Shown here: in pieces, positions 1 through 8,844 of the stretch
Layout: every line of letters starts with the position of its first letter
How positions within the stretch are numbered: the stretch's first letter is position 1
Source: CBDHFQ01 sp965262565
GTDB lineage: Bacteria > Bacteroidota > Bacteroidia > J057
Assembly: GCA_965262565.1 (NCBI GenBank)
Contig: CBDHFQ010000033.1
Location: forward strand, 186,001 to 250,000
Reading direction: 5' to 3'
DNA length: 64,000 nt
The notes under the pieces: generated by a model
Databases searched by the model: none
What the model was told of the DNA's origin: nothing
Seen by the model: only the letters and a program-made list of their open reading frames with translations
Position numbers and translations under genes: made by a program

Positions 1-2
1 TG

Positions 3-2207
3 TCCCATCCATATGGAGCAGCTGTCATTCCTACCCTGGCAGAGGCTGCCGGTGTTTTTCATACAGTTCCCACATTTTACTATGTCCCCAAACAAGTAGC
101 CTTGGGAGAATACATAAATGATTTTGGAGACCAGGTATATTTAATAGAAGAGCGACCTGAAGAGCCAAAAGAAGGAAACGCCAGCCCTTACTTTGGAGGA
201 GGGAAAGAAATTATTTCTACCAGAGCTCTATTGAGAAACTTAAAAGAATCTAATGACAATAAAGTAGATCAAAAAGCGGTGCTAAGGGCGCGAATTCTGG
301 ACTTGTGGTTAGGAGATTGGGATAGACATGACGATCAATGGCGTTGGGCAGAATTCAAAGAGGATGGTAAAGATGTATACAGACCTATTCCAAGAGACAG
401 AGATCAGGTGTTTTTATCAGTAGATGGATTTATCCCCTATTTACTAACGAGAGAATGGGGAGCAAGAATGTTCCAGGATTTTGATTATGATATCAGAGAC
501 ATTCAGGGACTAGCTTTCAATGCTCGATTTTTTGACAGAACCTTTCTCAACGAACAAAATGAGGAAGATTGGAAGGAAATGGCAAATGATATGAAAACTT
601 CGTTGACGGATGACATAATTGAAGATGCTATACAAAGATGGCCCGACACATTGTTCAACTTAAACGGAGCTGAAATTATCGATAAACTGAAAGTGAGGAG
701 AGATAAACTGGATGAATTTGCCACGAGATATTATACCTATTTGGCCAGAGAAGTGGATGTGGTAGGAAGTGAAGATAGAGAATTATTTCGCGTTACCAGA
801 GTCAATGATTCGGATACCAGAGTAGAAGTGATACACCTGAATAAAAAAGGGGAAGAAAAAAGAAACATTTATGATAGGGTATTTCATCGTTCGGAAACTA
901 AGGAGGTTAGGCTTTATGGACTCAAAGGAGATGATCAATTTAACGTGCAGGGAGAAGCAAAGAAAGGAATACTGATTAGAATTATTGGCGGTTTGGATGA
1001 TGATGAAGTAGTAGATAAATCCAGGGTTGGAGGAGGGAAACGGACCATTGTTTATGATACAAAAGAAGGGAATACATTTGATTTTGGTACGGAAGCTAAA
1101 GATAATACGGATGAGGATGCTTCGGTGAACATTTACGATCGCAAAGCATTTAAACTAAATAGCTATTTACCATTAGCTTATCCAGGATTTAACAGAGATG
1201 ATGGAATTACTTTAGGGGGAGGGATTACCTGGACCCGACAAGGTTTTAGAAAAGAACCCTATAAGAGTAAACAACAAATCTCAGCTACTTTTGCTGTGGC
1301 TACCAGAGCTTTTCAGGCCAGTTATACAGGGGATTTTATTGGTGTTTTAGGCAAATATGACTTCCATATCGATGGACTGACTAATGCTCCTTTCTTTGTA
1401 TATAATTTCTTTGGCTTAGGTAATGAAACCGTTTATACCCAGGAATTTGATGATGAATTTGACATTAATCGGGTGAGATTCAACGGAGTTCGCATATATC
1501 CCGGTTTCAAAAGAACCTTTAACAATCAAACACATTTACTCAAACTGGGGCCGATATATGAATTGACGGAAATTGAAGATACGGAAGGCAGATTTGTGAC
1601 CAGGGAAGAATCAGGTCTTGGCCCCGAAGATTTTACTGTCAAACACTATACAGGGCTAAGATTTTTTTATCATCTGGATACGAGGGATAATTCCTTAGTT
1701 ACCACCAGAGGATTTCAATTTAAAGTAAATACAGGATGGTATGTAAACGCCGAAGATATGGACAGAAACTTCTTTCAATTTAAAACGGAAGCGTCGATCT
1801 ACCATTATATTAAGTCTCCATTGAAAATGATTTTCGCCTCGCGTGCAGGATATGCTACTAACCAGGGGGAATATGAGTTTTTCCAGGCCAATACTCTTGG
1901 GGGCAGGAGTAATTTAAGGGGCTTTAGAGGAGAACGATTTGCAGGCGATGATGCCTTTTTTCACAATACTGAGTTAAGAATCCCCTTGTACCAAAGTAAG
2001 AATTATTTTTTACCTCTTCGTTTAGGTATCATTGGCTTCTTTGATTATGGTAGAGTCTGGCTGGAAGGAGAAAATTCTGACCAGTTTCATACAGGATATG
2101 GTGGAGGGATATTAATTGCTCCCTATTCCACTGTAGCAGTAAATCTCTTGTATGCAAGGTCAGAAGAATTTAATAACATCATCTTTAGGTTGGGTTTCTT
2201 CTTTTAG
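3..2207 (+). CDS. Outer-membrane beta-barrel protein, BamA/TamA (surface antigen) type, 5'-truncated by window edge
   Basis: The reading frame is open from the first bases of the window, so the true start lies upstream; the TTG at 102 is not a convincing start. The visible part is about 734 residues. The first third contains a conserved aspartate-rich block (GDWDRHDDQWRW) followed by a Gly/Asp-rich strand region (LKGDDQF, GGLDDDE). The last about 350 residues alternate like beta-strands and end in a C-terminal aromatic (LGFFF), as in Omp85-type barrels; GGRSNLRGFRGERF resembles the conserved R-G-F loop of BamA/TamA proteins. In Bacteroidota this barrel is often attached to a soluble N-terminal enzymatic domain, which cannot be seen here. 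Substrate unknown. Confidence 0.75.
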   Translation, partial: SHPYGAAVIPTLAEAAGVFHTVPTFYYVPKQVALGEYINDFGDQVYLIEERPEEPKEGNASPYFGGGKEIISTRALLRNLKESNDNKVDQKAVLRARILDLWLGDWDRHDDQWRWAEFKEDGKDVYRPIPRDRDQVFLSVDGFIPYLLTREWGARMFQDFDYDIRDIQGLAFNARFFDRTFLNEQNEEDWKEMANDMKTSLTDDIIEDAIQRWPDTLFNLNGAEIIDKLKVRRDKLDEFATRYYTYLAREVDVVGSEDRELFRVTRVNDSDTRVEVIHLNKKGEEKRNIYDRVFHRSETKEVRLYGLKGDDQFNVQGEAKKGILIRIIGGLDDDEVVDKSRVGGGKRTIVYDTKEGNTFDFGTEAKDNTDEDASVNIYDRKAFKLNSYLPLAYPGFNRDDGITLGGGITWTRQGFRKEPYKSKQQISATFAVATRAFQASYTGDFIGVLGKYDFHIDGLTNAPFFVYNFFGLGNETVYTQEFDDEFDINRVRFNGVRIYPGFKRTFNNQTHLLKLGPIYELTEIEDTEGRFVTREESGLGPEDFTVKHYTGLRFFYHLDTRDNSLVTTRGFQFKVNTGWYVNAEDMDRNFFQFKTEASIYHYIKSPLKMIFASRAGYATNQGEYEFFQANTLGGRSNLRGFRGERFAGDDAFFHNTELRIPLYQSKNYFLPLRLGIIGFFDYGRVWLEGENSDQFHTGYGGGILIAPYSTVAVNLLYARSEEFNNIIFRLGFFF

Positions 2208-2317
2208 TAGAAACCTTCCTTGGAGAACTTTCTTGATAGGATAAAGGTAAATCATATGCCAGGTCGAGCTTAGCCGTTCATCGGTGGGAATCTGCCTGGC
2301 AGGCTTAAAGGTTTTCG

Positions 2318-3496
2318 TCAAGTGTTTTCTGAAACTAGATCAAATTCAGCCTTCAATTGCCTTAACTCAACGCATTTACAAGACTTGCAGGTACAAGAAA
2401 CAGATTGGTTCTTCTTTTCATCATGCCATTCATCCAGATAAGTGTTCATCAGTCGGAAATATGAAAACATATGCTCCATCTCAGCCGTTTTTTCCGGGCC
2501 GTTATCCATTTGTGATACCCTGATAAATTCTACTTTCGCACGAACATTGGCACGAAACAACTTATAATAGAGAAATAACTTTTCCTCAAATGGAGTTTTC
2601 AAGGAGGGAAATAGGCTGAGGTAGGATTGTAAAAAGATGTCGCTTAATTCCTTCTTCCCATATTTTTCCAGATCCATACACAGAAAAGCAATCTCGTTTA
2701 GTACATCTATCGTCCTGAATTCATCATTATACTCGATACAATCAAAAACGGTAGGTGTATCTGTCAAAAAGATATTTCCTGCGTGAAAATCTCCGTGAAT
2801 ATCTCTGATAAAGCCCTGACTGATACGCCTATTGAGTAGTTTTTCGTATTTTTTGAGAAAATGATCCGAAGTTGCTATGGCTAAAGTGATAAGTTGTTGA
2901 AAGGAATCCCCCAGCTGTTGACCTACTTCTTCCGCCATAAGCCCTATACCATTAAAGGTGTCCTTCATTTGAGCTATCCATCCAACAGGTGCATTGATGG
3001 TAGCTTCCTTATGAAAATTGGCTATTACCTCAGCTAATTTCTTTAAATGGAGTGGGGTAACGGACCCACGAGACAACATCTGATCCATTTTCAAATGATT
3101 ATCCATACGCTTCATCTTTACTGCAAAGTCAATTACCTGTCCTTTGGTGGTCATATGTAAATTCGTCAACAACAAGCGCTGGGCTTCTTCCGGCGTAAAG
3201 AATTCTCTTTGGTCCCCTATATGAACATGGTCTTTCACCATTTTTATAGGCACAGTATCTATGTACATATGAGGGGCCAATCGTTTATTCAATACCACTT
3301 CTTTGATACAACAGGCTTTTCTTGCTTCCAGAGTTGAAAAATCCAGAAAGTCTAACTGTATTGGTTTTTTAATTTTGTAGGCATGCTCTCGGGTAAGGAT
3401 AATCCAGGAAATATGAGTTTCTATACAGGAAGGATGGGGATCTAATTCCGGGAAAGCTTGTTGTGCCAATATATAAGAAATTTGGTGTTCAGTCAT
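2318..3496 (-). CDS. APH-fold kinase-like protein (COG2187 family, without its usual P-loop half)
   Basis: The 392-aa protein has the aminoglycoside-phosphotransferase fold signature: HGDFHAGNIF is the catalytic loop and DCIEYNDEFRTIDV the metal-binding segment, both in the form seen in COG2187 proteins. The N-terminal YKIKKPIQLDFLDFST block is also typical of that family. COG2187 domains are commonly fused to an AAA_33 P-loop kinase, but this protein ends after the APH domain with a Cys cluster (SCTCKSCKC) about 20 residues before the stop. A stand-alone AAA_33 protein is encoded at 31591-32085 in this window. The physiological substrate of COG2187 proteins is not established, so a role in drug resistance should not be assumed. 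Confidence 0.8.
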   Translation of the reverse strand: MTEHQISYILAQQAFPELDPHPSCIETHISWIILTREHAYKIKKPIQLDFLDFSTLEARKACCIKEVVLNKRLAPHMYIDTVPIKMVKDHVHIGDQREFFTPEEAQRLLLTNLHMTTKGQVIDFAVKMKRMDNHLKMDQMLSRGSVTPLHLKKLAEVIANFHKEATINAPVGWIAQMKDTFNGIGLMAEEVGQQLGDSFQQLITLAIATSDHFLKKYEKLLNRRISQGFIRDIHGDFHAGNIFLTDTPTVFDCIEYNDEFRTIDVLNEIAFLCMDLEKYGKKELSDIFLQSYLSLFPSLKTPFEEKLFLYYKLFRANVRAKVEFIRVSQMDNGPEKTAEMEHMFSYFRLMNTYLDEWHDEKKNQSVSCTCKSCKCVELRQLKAEFDLVSENT

Positions 3497-3593
3497 AACT
3501 ATTCCTTTTCATCTATCACTAAGGTCAGAAGGAAGTAAAGAGAAAGGGATAACAAAAGTCATACGGGGGCAAGAGTTTTGTAGGACCATATAT

Positions 3594-5036
3594 CTACTCC
3601 AACCTCTCTATCAATTTACGTATGGCTTCCATGTGAGCATTAAATACATTACCCACCGTAAATACATTCAACTCAATGTCAGGAGGTACACCCCTCACTT
3701 CAACATAGTTTCCATCTGATGACATCAACCGTTGGTTAGAGATCGTTAGATATGGATTTCCCAGAGATTTACCCAACATGCCGGAAAGAATACCTAAGGT
3801 AGAAGTACCCACGGTAGTTACATGAGGGAGCGCTTTCATGCCCATAGCAAATCCCTCCGCTGCACTTCTGGTAATGTCCGTAGTAAACACATACACTGGC
3901 TTTGTATACTGGATTTCCTTGGCGGGATAGATCATTGTACTTTCCCTATCATAAAATTGTCCCTGAGAAAATACTTGCGTTTGATAGGCCATCACGGGAC
4001 GATCCGTAAAATAACTCGCTACAGTTAATGCCGCTGCATCAAAGCCCCCAAAGTTGAAGCTTAGATCAACAATCATTGCTTCCGTATCTTTTAATGAATC
4101 AATTATTTGCTCCATATAATAATTGATACTATCCAGTTGTCGTTTTCTTGAATGATTGGCACGACTAAATCCTGCAAATCCATGAATGTGAATGTATCCC
4201 AGTCCAGGATTGAGCTTACCCCATTCCAACTTATCATTTGCTACTTTGTAACCTTTTCCCTGAAGCAAGCTATCTGTGATATTGGTATAACTTGTTTGGA
4301 AGAATGATCCGTAATAAGCATCCACCTCTGTGATATCTGATTGTTGTAGGAAGGATTGATACACCGTATCACCTGAGGGAACTTTTCTGTATTGGAGCGT
4401 TTGGCCTGCAAGACTGATCACTTTGGTATGATGATCCTTGGTCAACGTCACTATTTCTCCCATCAGCCGAAACAATGAGTCCTGAGAAGTAGTATCATTT
4501 AGCCTGCTTTGATATGCAGATTGAATAGAGTCCCAATGAATTCCTCGCTCTTTACTAAAGGCATGATTTTCTATGAGTTGCTCGAAGAAGAGATCTAGCA
4601 TTATATTTGGGTTGAGGTTCCATAATTGTTCTCTATCTATACAATTCTCTGGAAGTCGCTCTATCTTCACAAAAGCACGTGGAGGCATCAATTGTGATGT
4701 TTTTTCTCCATAATCCGCCAAATAGATATAAAGTGTATCTTTTTGGTCATAAAATGTAGATTCTGTATGCATCAATTGTTCCAGGTAGCGATTTTCTTCT
4801 CGAAAACAATAATTTGAAGTATAGCTATATAGAAAAATACTATCTCCTGAAGCATCCCAAATGTATCCATCTCCTATAGATTTCCAGATGCCTTTGAGTT
4901 GAGGGTGAACGGTGGCTTCTTCAAGTATATAAGTAGGGGAGAGAATATGCTGCTTCGGCCCATTGGTCCAAAAACTACAAGAAGAAAGGAGGAAGAGCAT
5001 GAGATATGTCTGGGCCAAAAGAAGTCGATATTTCAT
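3594..5036 (-). CDS. S41-family peptidase, lipoprotein
   Basis: I place the start at 5036 because it opens with a clear lipoprotein signal (MKYRLLLA...LFLLSSC, lipobox Cys about residue 21). A longer frame to 5411 would overlap the divergent ribokinase and add unconvincing sequence. The 480-aa product has a C-terminal S41 (tail-specific/C-terminal processing) protease domain: GLGYIHIHGF begins the core, DLSFNFGGFDAAAL matches the D-x-R-x-N-GG region in altered form, and ITRSAAEGF (about residue 390) carries the likely catalytic Ser. VRGVPPDIEL closes the domain. Probably anchored to a membrane facing the periplasm. Transcribed divergently from the ribokinase gene. Confidence 0.8.
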   Translation of the reverse strand: MKYRLLLAQTYLMLFLLSSCSFWTNGPKQHILSPTYILEEATVHPQLKGIWKSIGDGYIWDASGDSIFLYSYTSNYCFREENRYLEQLMHTESTFYDQKDTLYIYLADYGEKTSQLMPPRAFVKIERLPENCIDREQLWNLNPNIMLDLFFEQLIENHAFSKERGIHWDSIQSAYQSRLNDTTSQDSLFRLMGEIVTLTKDHHTKVISLAGQTLQYRKVPSGDTVYQSFLQQSDITEVDAYYGSFFQTSYTNITDSLLQGKGYKVANDKLEWGKLNPGLGYIHIHGFAGFSRANHSRKRQLDSINYYMEQIIDSLKDTEAMIVDLSFNFGGFDAAALTVASYFTDRPVMAYQTQVFSQGQFYDRESTMIYPAKEIQYTKPVYVFTTDITRSAAEGFAMGMKALPHVTTVGTSTLGILSGMLGKSLGNPYLTISNQRLMSSDGNYVEVRGVPPDIELNVFTVGNVFNAHMEAIRKLIERLE

Positions 5037-5277
5037 GGGGTTGAGCTTAGGTGGTGGTGATGGGGTTGTGTCTGTTAACATATGAATAAATGAATTTTGT
5101 ACATCATTCTTCATCCATAAGTTAAATTTATCATATTTGAATGAGATATGTGGGGTAAGAACATTGGGGTAGTAATTATAAAGTTTGGATCCTAGCCAAA
5201 TAGGTATCAACACTAAGAGAATCAACGGAAAATATGCTGTTTGATGAGCAGAAGGAAGAAAGAGGGGAGTATTTTTC

Positions 5278-6201
5278 GTGCCAATGAATAAGTCTATGCG
5301 TATGGAAAAAAGCATTGTAGTGATAGGAAGCACTAATACGGATATTGTAGTGGTGAGTGAGCGATTGCCGAAAGCAGGAGAGACAATTCTAGGAGGAGAT
5401 TTGCTGATCAATCAAGGGGGAAAAGGAGCGAATCAGGCAGTGGCAGTTCATCGATTAGGGGGGAAGTTGGCATTTATAGCAAAAGTAGGGAACGATATGT
5501 TTGGTCAACAAGCCGTAGCTCATTTCGAATCAGAAGGGATAGATACACAACACATCTTTCGGGATGAGGATGCTGCTTCTGGGGTCGCGTTAATTGCTGT
5601 GGATAGGCAAGGTGAGAATAGCATTATTGTAGCTCCTGGGGCGAATGGGAAATTGTGGCCGGAACATGTAGATCAAAAACAAGCAGTGATAGCTCAAGCT
5701 TCCTATATATTGATGCAATTAGAAACGCCAATAGAAACGATTTTGCATGCCGCTAAGTTGGCTAAATCTGCTGGAGCTATGGTCGTGCTGAATCCCGCCC
5801 CAGCTCAGGCGCTGCCGGAAGAGCTATGGTCATCCATAGATATCCTTACGCCCAATGAAACGGAAGCGGAATTATTAACGGGGGTAGCAGTGGTAGATGA
5901 AAAGACTGCTGAGAGTGCTGCCGCCCAATTAAGAGACAAGGGGATTGAAACAGTGATCATTACGCTAGGTGCCAACGGAGCTTATGTAGATAGTCCGGGA
6001 GTTAAGGGAATGATTTCTGCTCAGCCGACCATCGCGATTGATACAACGGCTGCTGGCGATGTGTTCAATGGTGCCTTGGTTACTGGATTGTCAGAAGGAA
6101 TGTTTGTAGATCAGGCAGTAAAGTTTGCGCATCAAGCTGCTGCTATTGCTGTGAGCCGGAGAGGGGCGCAGGCTTCTATTCCTTATAGGGAGGAGGTGTG
6201 A
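5278..6201 (+). CDS. rbsK: Ribokinase / PfkB-family sugar kinase
   Basis: About 305 residues with the full PfkB signature set: GSTNTDIV at the N-terminus, NQGGKGANQA for sugar binding (signature 1), and DTTAAGDVFNG near the C-terminus with the catalytic Asp (signature 2). It would phosphorylate ribose (or a similar sugar) to ribose-5-phosphate in the cytoplasm. The start is uncertain: GTG at 5278 lies 8-9 bases after AGGGGAG, whereas ATGs at 5284, 5296 and 5302 are further away; the conserved domain begins only after the last of these. No ribose transporter or pyranase is adjacent, so the exact sugar is inferred from family resemblance. Confidence 0.88.
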   Translation: MPMNKSMRMEKSIVVIGSTNTDIVVVSERLPKAGETILGGDLLINQGGKGANQAVAVHRLGGKLAFIAKVGNDMFGQQAVAHFESEGIDTQHIFRDEDAASGVALIAVDRQGENSIIVAPGANGKLWPEHVDQKQAVIAQASYILMQLETPIETILHAAKLAKSAGAMVVLNPAPAQALPEELWSSIDILTPNETEAELLTGVAVVDEKTAESAAAQLRDKGIETVIITLGANGAYVDSPGVKGMISAQPTIAIDTTAAGDVFNGALVTGLSEGMFVDQAVKFAHQAAAIAVSRRGAQASIPYREEV

Positions 6202-6365
6202 TATATATTATGTTTATAATAGGTAAGAGAGGATGCCAATTGAATTACCCTTGATCTTCGGGAAAGCTTTTGAAGGGAGGATTCATACTCACTGTCAGAT
6301 TTTATCGTGACTACTTCACTTCAGTTAATCATATGGTTCCCTTCCAGCTTTTCCAAGGATGACCC

Positions 6366-6557
6366 TTAATTCTTCATGTTTGCATGAATTGCTTTGACTC
6401 TTTCCACAGGTACTTTTTGAAGCTGTGCAATATCTTCATAAGTCATGATGCCTTCTTTGAAAAACTTAGAGATTAAAAGATTCTCAATAGATGCTACAAT
6501 TCCTTCTTCTCTTCCCTCTTCTCTAATAGTATGTTCGATATACTCGTTGATTCCCAT
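6366..6557 (-). CDS. Stand-alone Rpn C-terminal tail protein (63 aa), possible RpnS-like antitoxin
   Basis: The 63-aa ORF begins MGINEYIEHTIREEGRE, identical to an internal segment of the Rpn nuclease encoded just upstream, and continues with a diverged version of the same C-terminal helix domain (FFKEGIMTYEDIAQLQK). It lacks the nuclease core and the Gly-Ile repeats. Its start codon coincides exactly with the internal Met240 of the full-length protein, and it is preceded by the same spacer (with hairpin) that separates the other tail copies. Known Rpn systems make a small C-terminal protein from an internal start that inhibits the nuclease; this could be a freed version. It could equally be a remnant of a second rpn gene. 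Confidence 0.55.
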   Translation of the reverse strand: MGINEYIEHTIREEGREEGIVASIENLLISKFFKEGIMTYEDIAQLQKVPVERVKAIHANMKN

Positions 6558-6611
6558 AGCTGTTAGTGTTAGTCCTGGGGTTGAAACCCCGGGTTAATAT
6601 ATATCACCCTT

Positions 6612-6864
6612 TCAGGGGTTATCTAGAGATGAGCCTTTTTGTTGCATGGCTTGATGAATTGCTTTAACCCTTTCTACCTCTATCTCCTGGAGCTTCGCTA
6701 TATCTTCGTAAGTCATTATTCCTTGTTTAAAGAATTTTGACTGAAGTAAACTTTCAATTGATCTAATCATCGTTTCTTCTTTTCCTATTTCAATTCCTTG
6801 TTCGATTCCCTTGTTCTCTTCCCTCTTCTCTAATAGTATGTTCGATATACTCGTTGATTCCCAT
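6612..6864 (-). pseudogene. Frameshifted duplicate of the Rpn nuclease C-terminal tail
   Basis: This segment is nearly identical to the 3' end of the rpn gene at 6919-7218. It starts with an ATG and the same MGINEY sequence, but has lost most Gly-Ile repeats. At the repeat junction an extra base (GGGAATCGAA instead of GGGATCGAA) shifts the frame, giving a stop after 24 codons. With that base removed, the rest reads the same tail down to LDNP and the same TGA. The duplication unit has a period of about 307 bases when measured to the next copy. Confidence 0.75.
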
Positions 6865-6918
6865 AGCTGTTAGTGTTAGTCCTGGGGTTGAAACCCCAGG
6901 TTAATATATATCACCCTT
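6865..6918 (-). repeat. 54-base spacer with perfect hairpin between Rpn tail copies (second copy at 6558-6611)
   Basis: Between the stop of each Rpn tail and the ATG of the next lies the same 54 bases. It contains the inverted repeat CCTGGGGTT-ga-AACCCCAGG (perfect 9-bp arms in this copy, one change in the other), an AT-only stretch TTAATATATAT, and a short lead ACTAACACTAACAGCT just before the ATG. The conservation of spacer and coding part together shows that the duplicated unit includes both. It may act as terminator, attenuator or recombination site; nothing here decides. Confidence 0.7.
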
Positions 6919-7935
6919 TCAGGGGTTATCTAGAGATGAGCCTTTTTGTTGCATGGCTTGATGAATTGCTTTAACCCTTTCTACCTCTATCTCCTGGAGC
7001 TTCGCTATATCTTCATAAGTCATTATTCCTTGTTTAAAGAATTTTGACTGAAGTAAACTTTCAATTGATCTAATCATCGTTTCTTCTTTTCCTATTTCAA
7101 TTCCTTGTTCGATTCCCTGTTCAATTCCTTGTTCGATTCCCTTTTCAATTCCCTGTTCGATCCCTTGCTCTCTTCCCTCTTCTCTAATAGTATGTTCGAT
7201 ATACTCGTTGATTCCCATAGCTGTAAATGTTGGTGTGATGTTTTCTAATTCTTGCTTAAATAATTTCTCTGTTTTTTCCTTTTCAAATCTGACATATCTC
7301 CTAATAAAGTTAATCAATTTCTCAGTAAAAATTCTGTCATATCCTCGTTGGGCCAACAAACGAATCAATCGAATTTTATACTTCAACTTCTGCTCATCTG
7401 GAGCTTTCTCCAGGTTGATCGCTTGTTTGGCTGCTAATAAAGCTAATGCAAAGGGATTCGAATCTGATGCCAACTGCTTTTCATCTGCTTCCCAGAGTTT
7501 ATAGGCTTTATACTCAAATCTCAGATTCGAGTCCAATACTTGATGTTCGTAATACAAAGGAGTTGGATTGGCAGAAGGATGAATGAATATAGCCAGGCTT
7601 TCTACCGGTACTTTCAATCGATCAAATATCCTGTAATGATAGATAAACATTCTGAGGGCGAAATCGGGATCTCTCTGAGCCTGAACCTCTACATGAATAT
7701 AGATGGTCCTTGTTGCTCCATTATGCAGATACACCTTGGCCAACTTATCGGCATACCTTCGATCCCGATATTCAGGGTGAATGATATTTTCTAGTTCTTT
7801 ATCCAAGAACTCAATCCGATCTATCTCCCTAAGGCGAATAAAAGCGGAATAAAAGAAATGCAATAAATTTCCAAAAAAGTCTTCCAGCAATCCTTTCCAC
7901 AATCCATCTCTGTTAAGGCGGGATTTTTTTTCCAT
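6919..7935 (-). CDS. Rpn-family recombination-promoting nuclease / PD-(D/E)XK putative transposase
   Basis: 338 residues of the COG5464/Rpn type. The PD-(D/E)XK core is visible as Asp63 (RRYADKLAKV) followed by the E-x-Q pair Glu83-Gln85 (IYIHVEVQAQ). Residues 256-279 are six tandem four-residue repeats (E-Q/K-G-I), then a helical tail containing MTYEDIAKLQ. Rpn proteins are DNA endonucleases linked to recombination and phage defence. An internal ATG (Met240, base 7218) would yield a 99-aa C-terminal product comparable to known RpnS inhibitors; no strong Shine-Dalgarno precedes it. Two further tail copies follow downstream on the same strand. Confidence 0.85.
   Translation of the reverse strand: MEKKSRLNRDGLWKGLLEDFFGNLLHFFYSAFIRLREIDRIEFLDKELENIIHPEYRDRRYADKLAKVYLHNGATRTIYIHVEVQAQRDPDFALRMFIYHYRIFDRLKVPVESLAIFIHPSANPTPLYYEHQVLDSNLRFEYKAYKLWEADEKQLASDSNPFALALLAAKQAINLEKAPDEQKLKYKIRLIRLLAQRGYDRIFTEKLINFIRRYVRFEKEKTEKLFKQELENITPTFTAMGINEYIEHTIREEGREQGIEQGIEKGIEQGIEQGIEQGIEIGKEETMIRSIESLLQSKFFKQGIMTYEDIAKLQEIEVERVKAIHQAMQQKGSSLDNP
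7099..7170 (-). repeat. 12-bp tandem repeats coding E-Q/K-G-I in the Rpn nuclease
   Basis: Six in-frame 12-base units encode EQGI or EKGI. Such repeats are common before the tail of Rpn proteins and vary in number by slippage. The duplicated tails at 6612 and 6366 have lost them, which explains the different copy spacings (307 versus 354 bases). Confidence 0.85.
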
Positions 7936-8844
7936 AAGCTATCATTGAATCATTAAATGAGTAAACATTCACCTTCTTAGCACTCTGGAAATGATTCAAT
8001 AACACTACTAATGGAAGGTTTCTATCTATTTTAGCAATTCCCGTGCCAATTTAATTAGCCCATTACGATAAACTGAGCCTTCCATCTAAGCATTCAATTA
8101 ACCTCACCCAATAGACCAATGACATAAAAGCGTTTATTATTATCCAATAGGTTGAAAAAGTAGAAGATATGGGGCATCCCCTGGAGACAGAATGATCTGC
8201 CTCCAGGGGATCGGGCCCTTCCGGACTCCACTATCGTTTCGGTCTCAGCTCGATCCAACCCCGCTATCCAGACTAAATCCTCCAGGCCCCTTCGCCGATG
8301 GAACGCCTAAAGGCATTCCAAAGACAAGGAAAAGCATTCTCGTTTAGTCATTTAGAAATACCTAATCATTCCCATACTGGAAAATCAATGTTATGCTAAT
8401 TCAAATAAATAACCCCAGAATATAGTCCTTCAGGCTATTCGGCTATACTTAGTAAAATACATGAGAAGACAATTGTTCCGTTTTTCATGGGTAAAAAGCT
8501 TAAGGATTCCCATCCGATATTGTTCTACGATACGATAGCGAAATCGACACGAATTTGGACGATACTTAAGTTTGTTTAATTGGTTTATTGTTAACAGTTT
8601 GTGTAAACACTGTCAACCTATTTTAGTACAAGACAGGATGTCCTATAAGTCCCATTATGTAAAGTAGGATGAGATGCTAAATACCGTAAATCTGTTTTTT
8701 GTATAGAGTCCTTTTATTCCTTCATCTTTTCGTAGTAAAAATAGTCTTTCAATAATTGTCCACTTTTTTGTTGTACACTTCCAATTTATATCTTAAAAAG
8801 TTAATAAACTTTGTTATAAAATTCTCCTCAAAAACCTCTATTTC
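7936..8844. other. 909-base intergenic region, no gene recognised
   Basis: No plausible coding frame. It holds a GC-rich hairpin block at about 8170-8290 (listed separately) flanked by AT-rich DNA. A sequence at 8638-8665 (ATGTCCTATAAG...CCC...ATGTA) is partly repeated at 11726-11753 on the far side of the CHAT/STAND genes. The last 100 bases are the probable promoter region of the CHAT gene, though no clean TAnnTTTG box was found. Confidence 0.6.
8170..8300. repeat. GC-rich palindromic element, REP-like or mobile-element end
   Basis: An 11-bp perfect inverted repeat ATCCCCTGGAG (8176-8186) / CTCCAGGGGAT (8201-8211) is extended inside by CAGA/TCTG with one mismatch, giving a hairpin of about 16 bp. 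An overlapping second dyad GGATCG (8208-8213) / CGATCC (8251-8256) could form an alternative fold, and GCCTAAAGGC follows near 8305. The block is far more GC-rich than its surroundings. This looks like a dispersed extragenic palindromic element, but copy number cannot be judged from one window. Confidence 0.5.

Noticed and set aside
2257..2301. TGCCAGG...CCTGGCA inverted repeat, looked at as a tRNA or terminator
   Set aside because: No cloverleaf arms, no T-run; the 7-bp arms are 31 bases apart and may be chance.
2284..2523. Antisense and alternate-frame ORFs of 60-130 codons throughout the window
   Set aside because: All lie inside or across better-supported genes, lack recognisable domains and have atypical residue composition.
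5037..5411. N-terminal extension of the S41 lipoprotein reading frame to 5411
   Set aside because: It overlaps the divergent ribokinase start and lacks family-like sequence, while Met at 5036 opens a textbook lipoprotein signal.
7099..7170. Short tandem repeats considered as a CRISPR array
   Set aside because: They are 12-base in-frame coding repeats without spacers.
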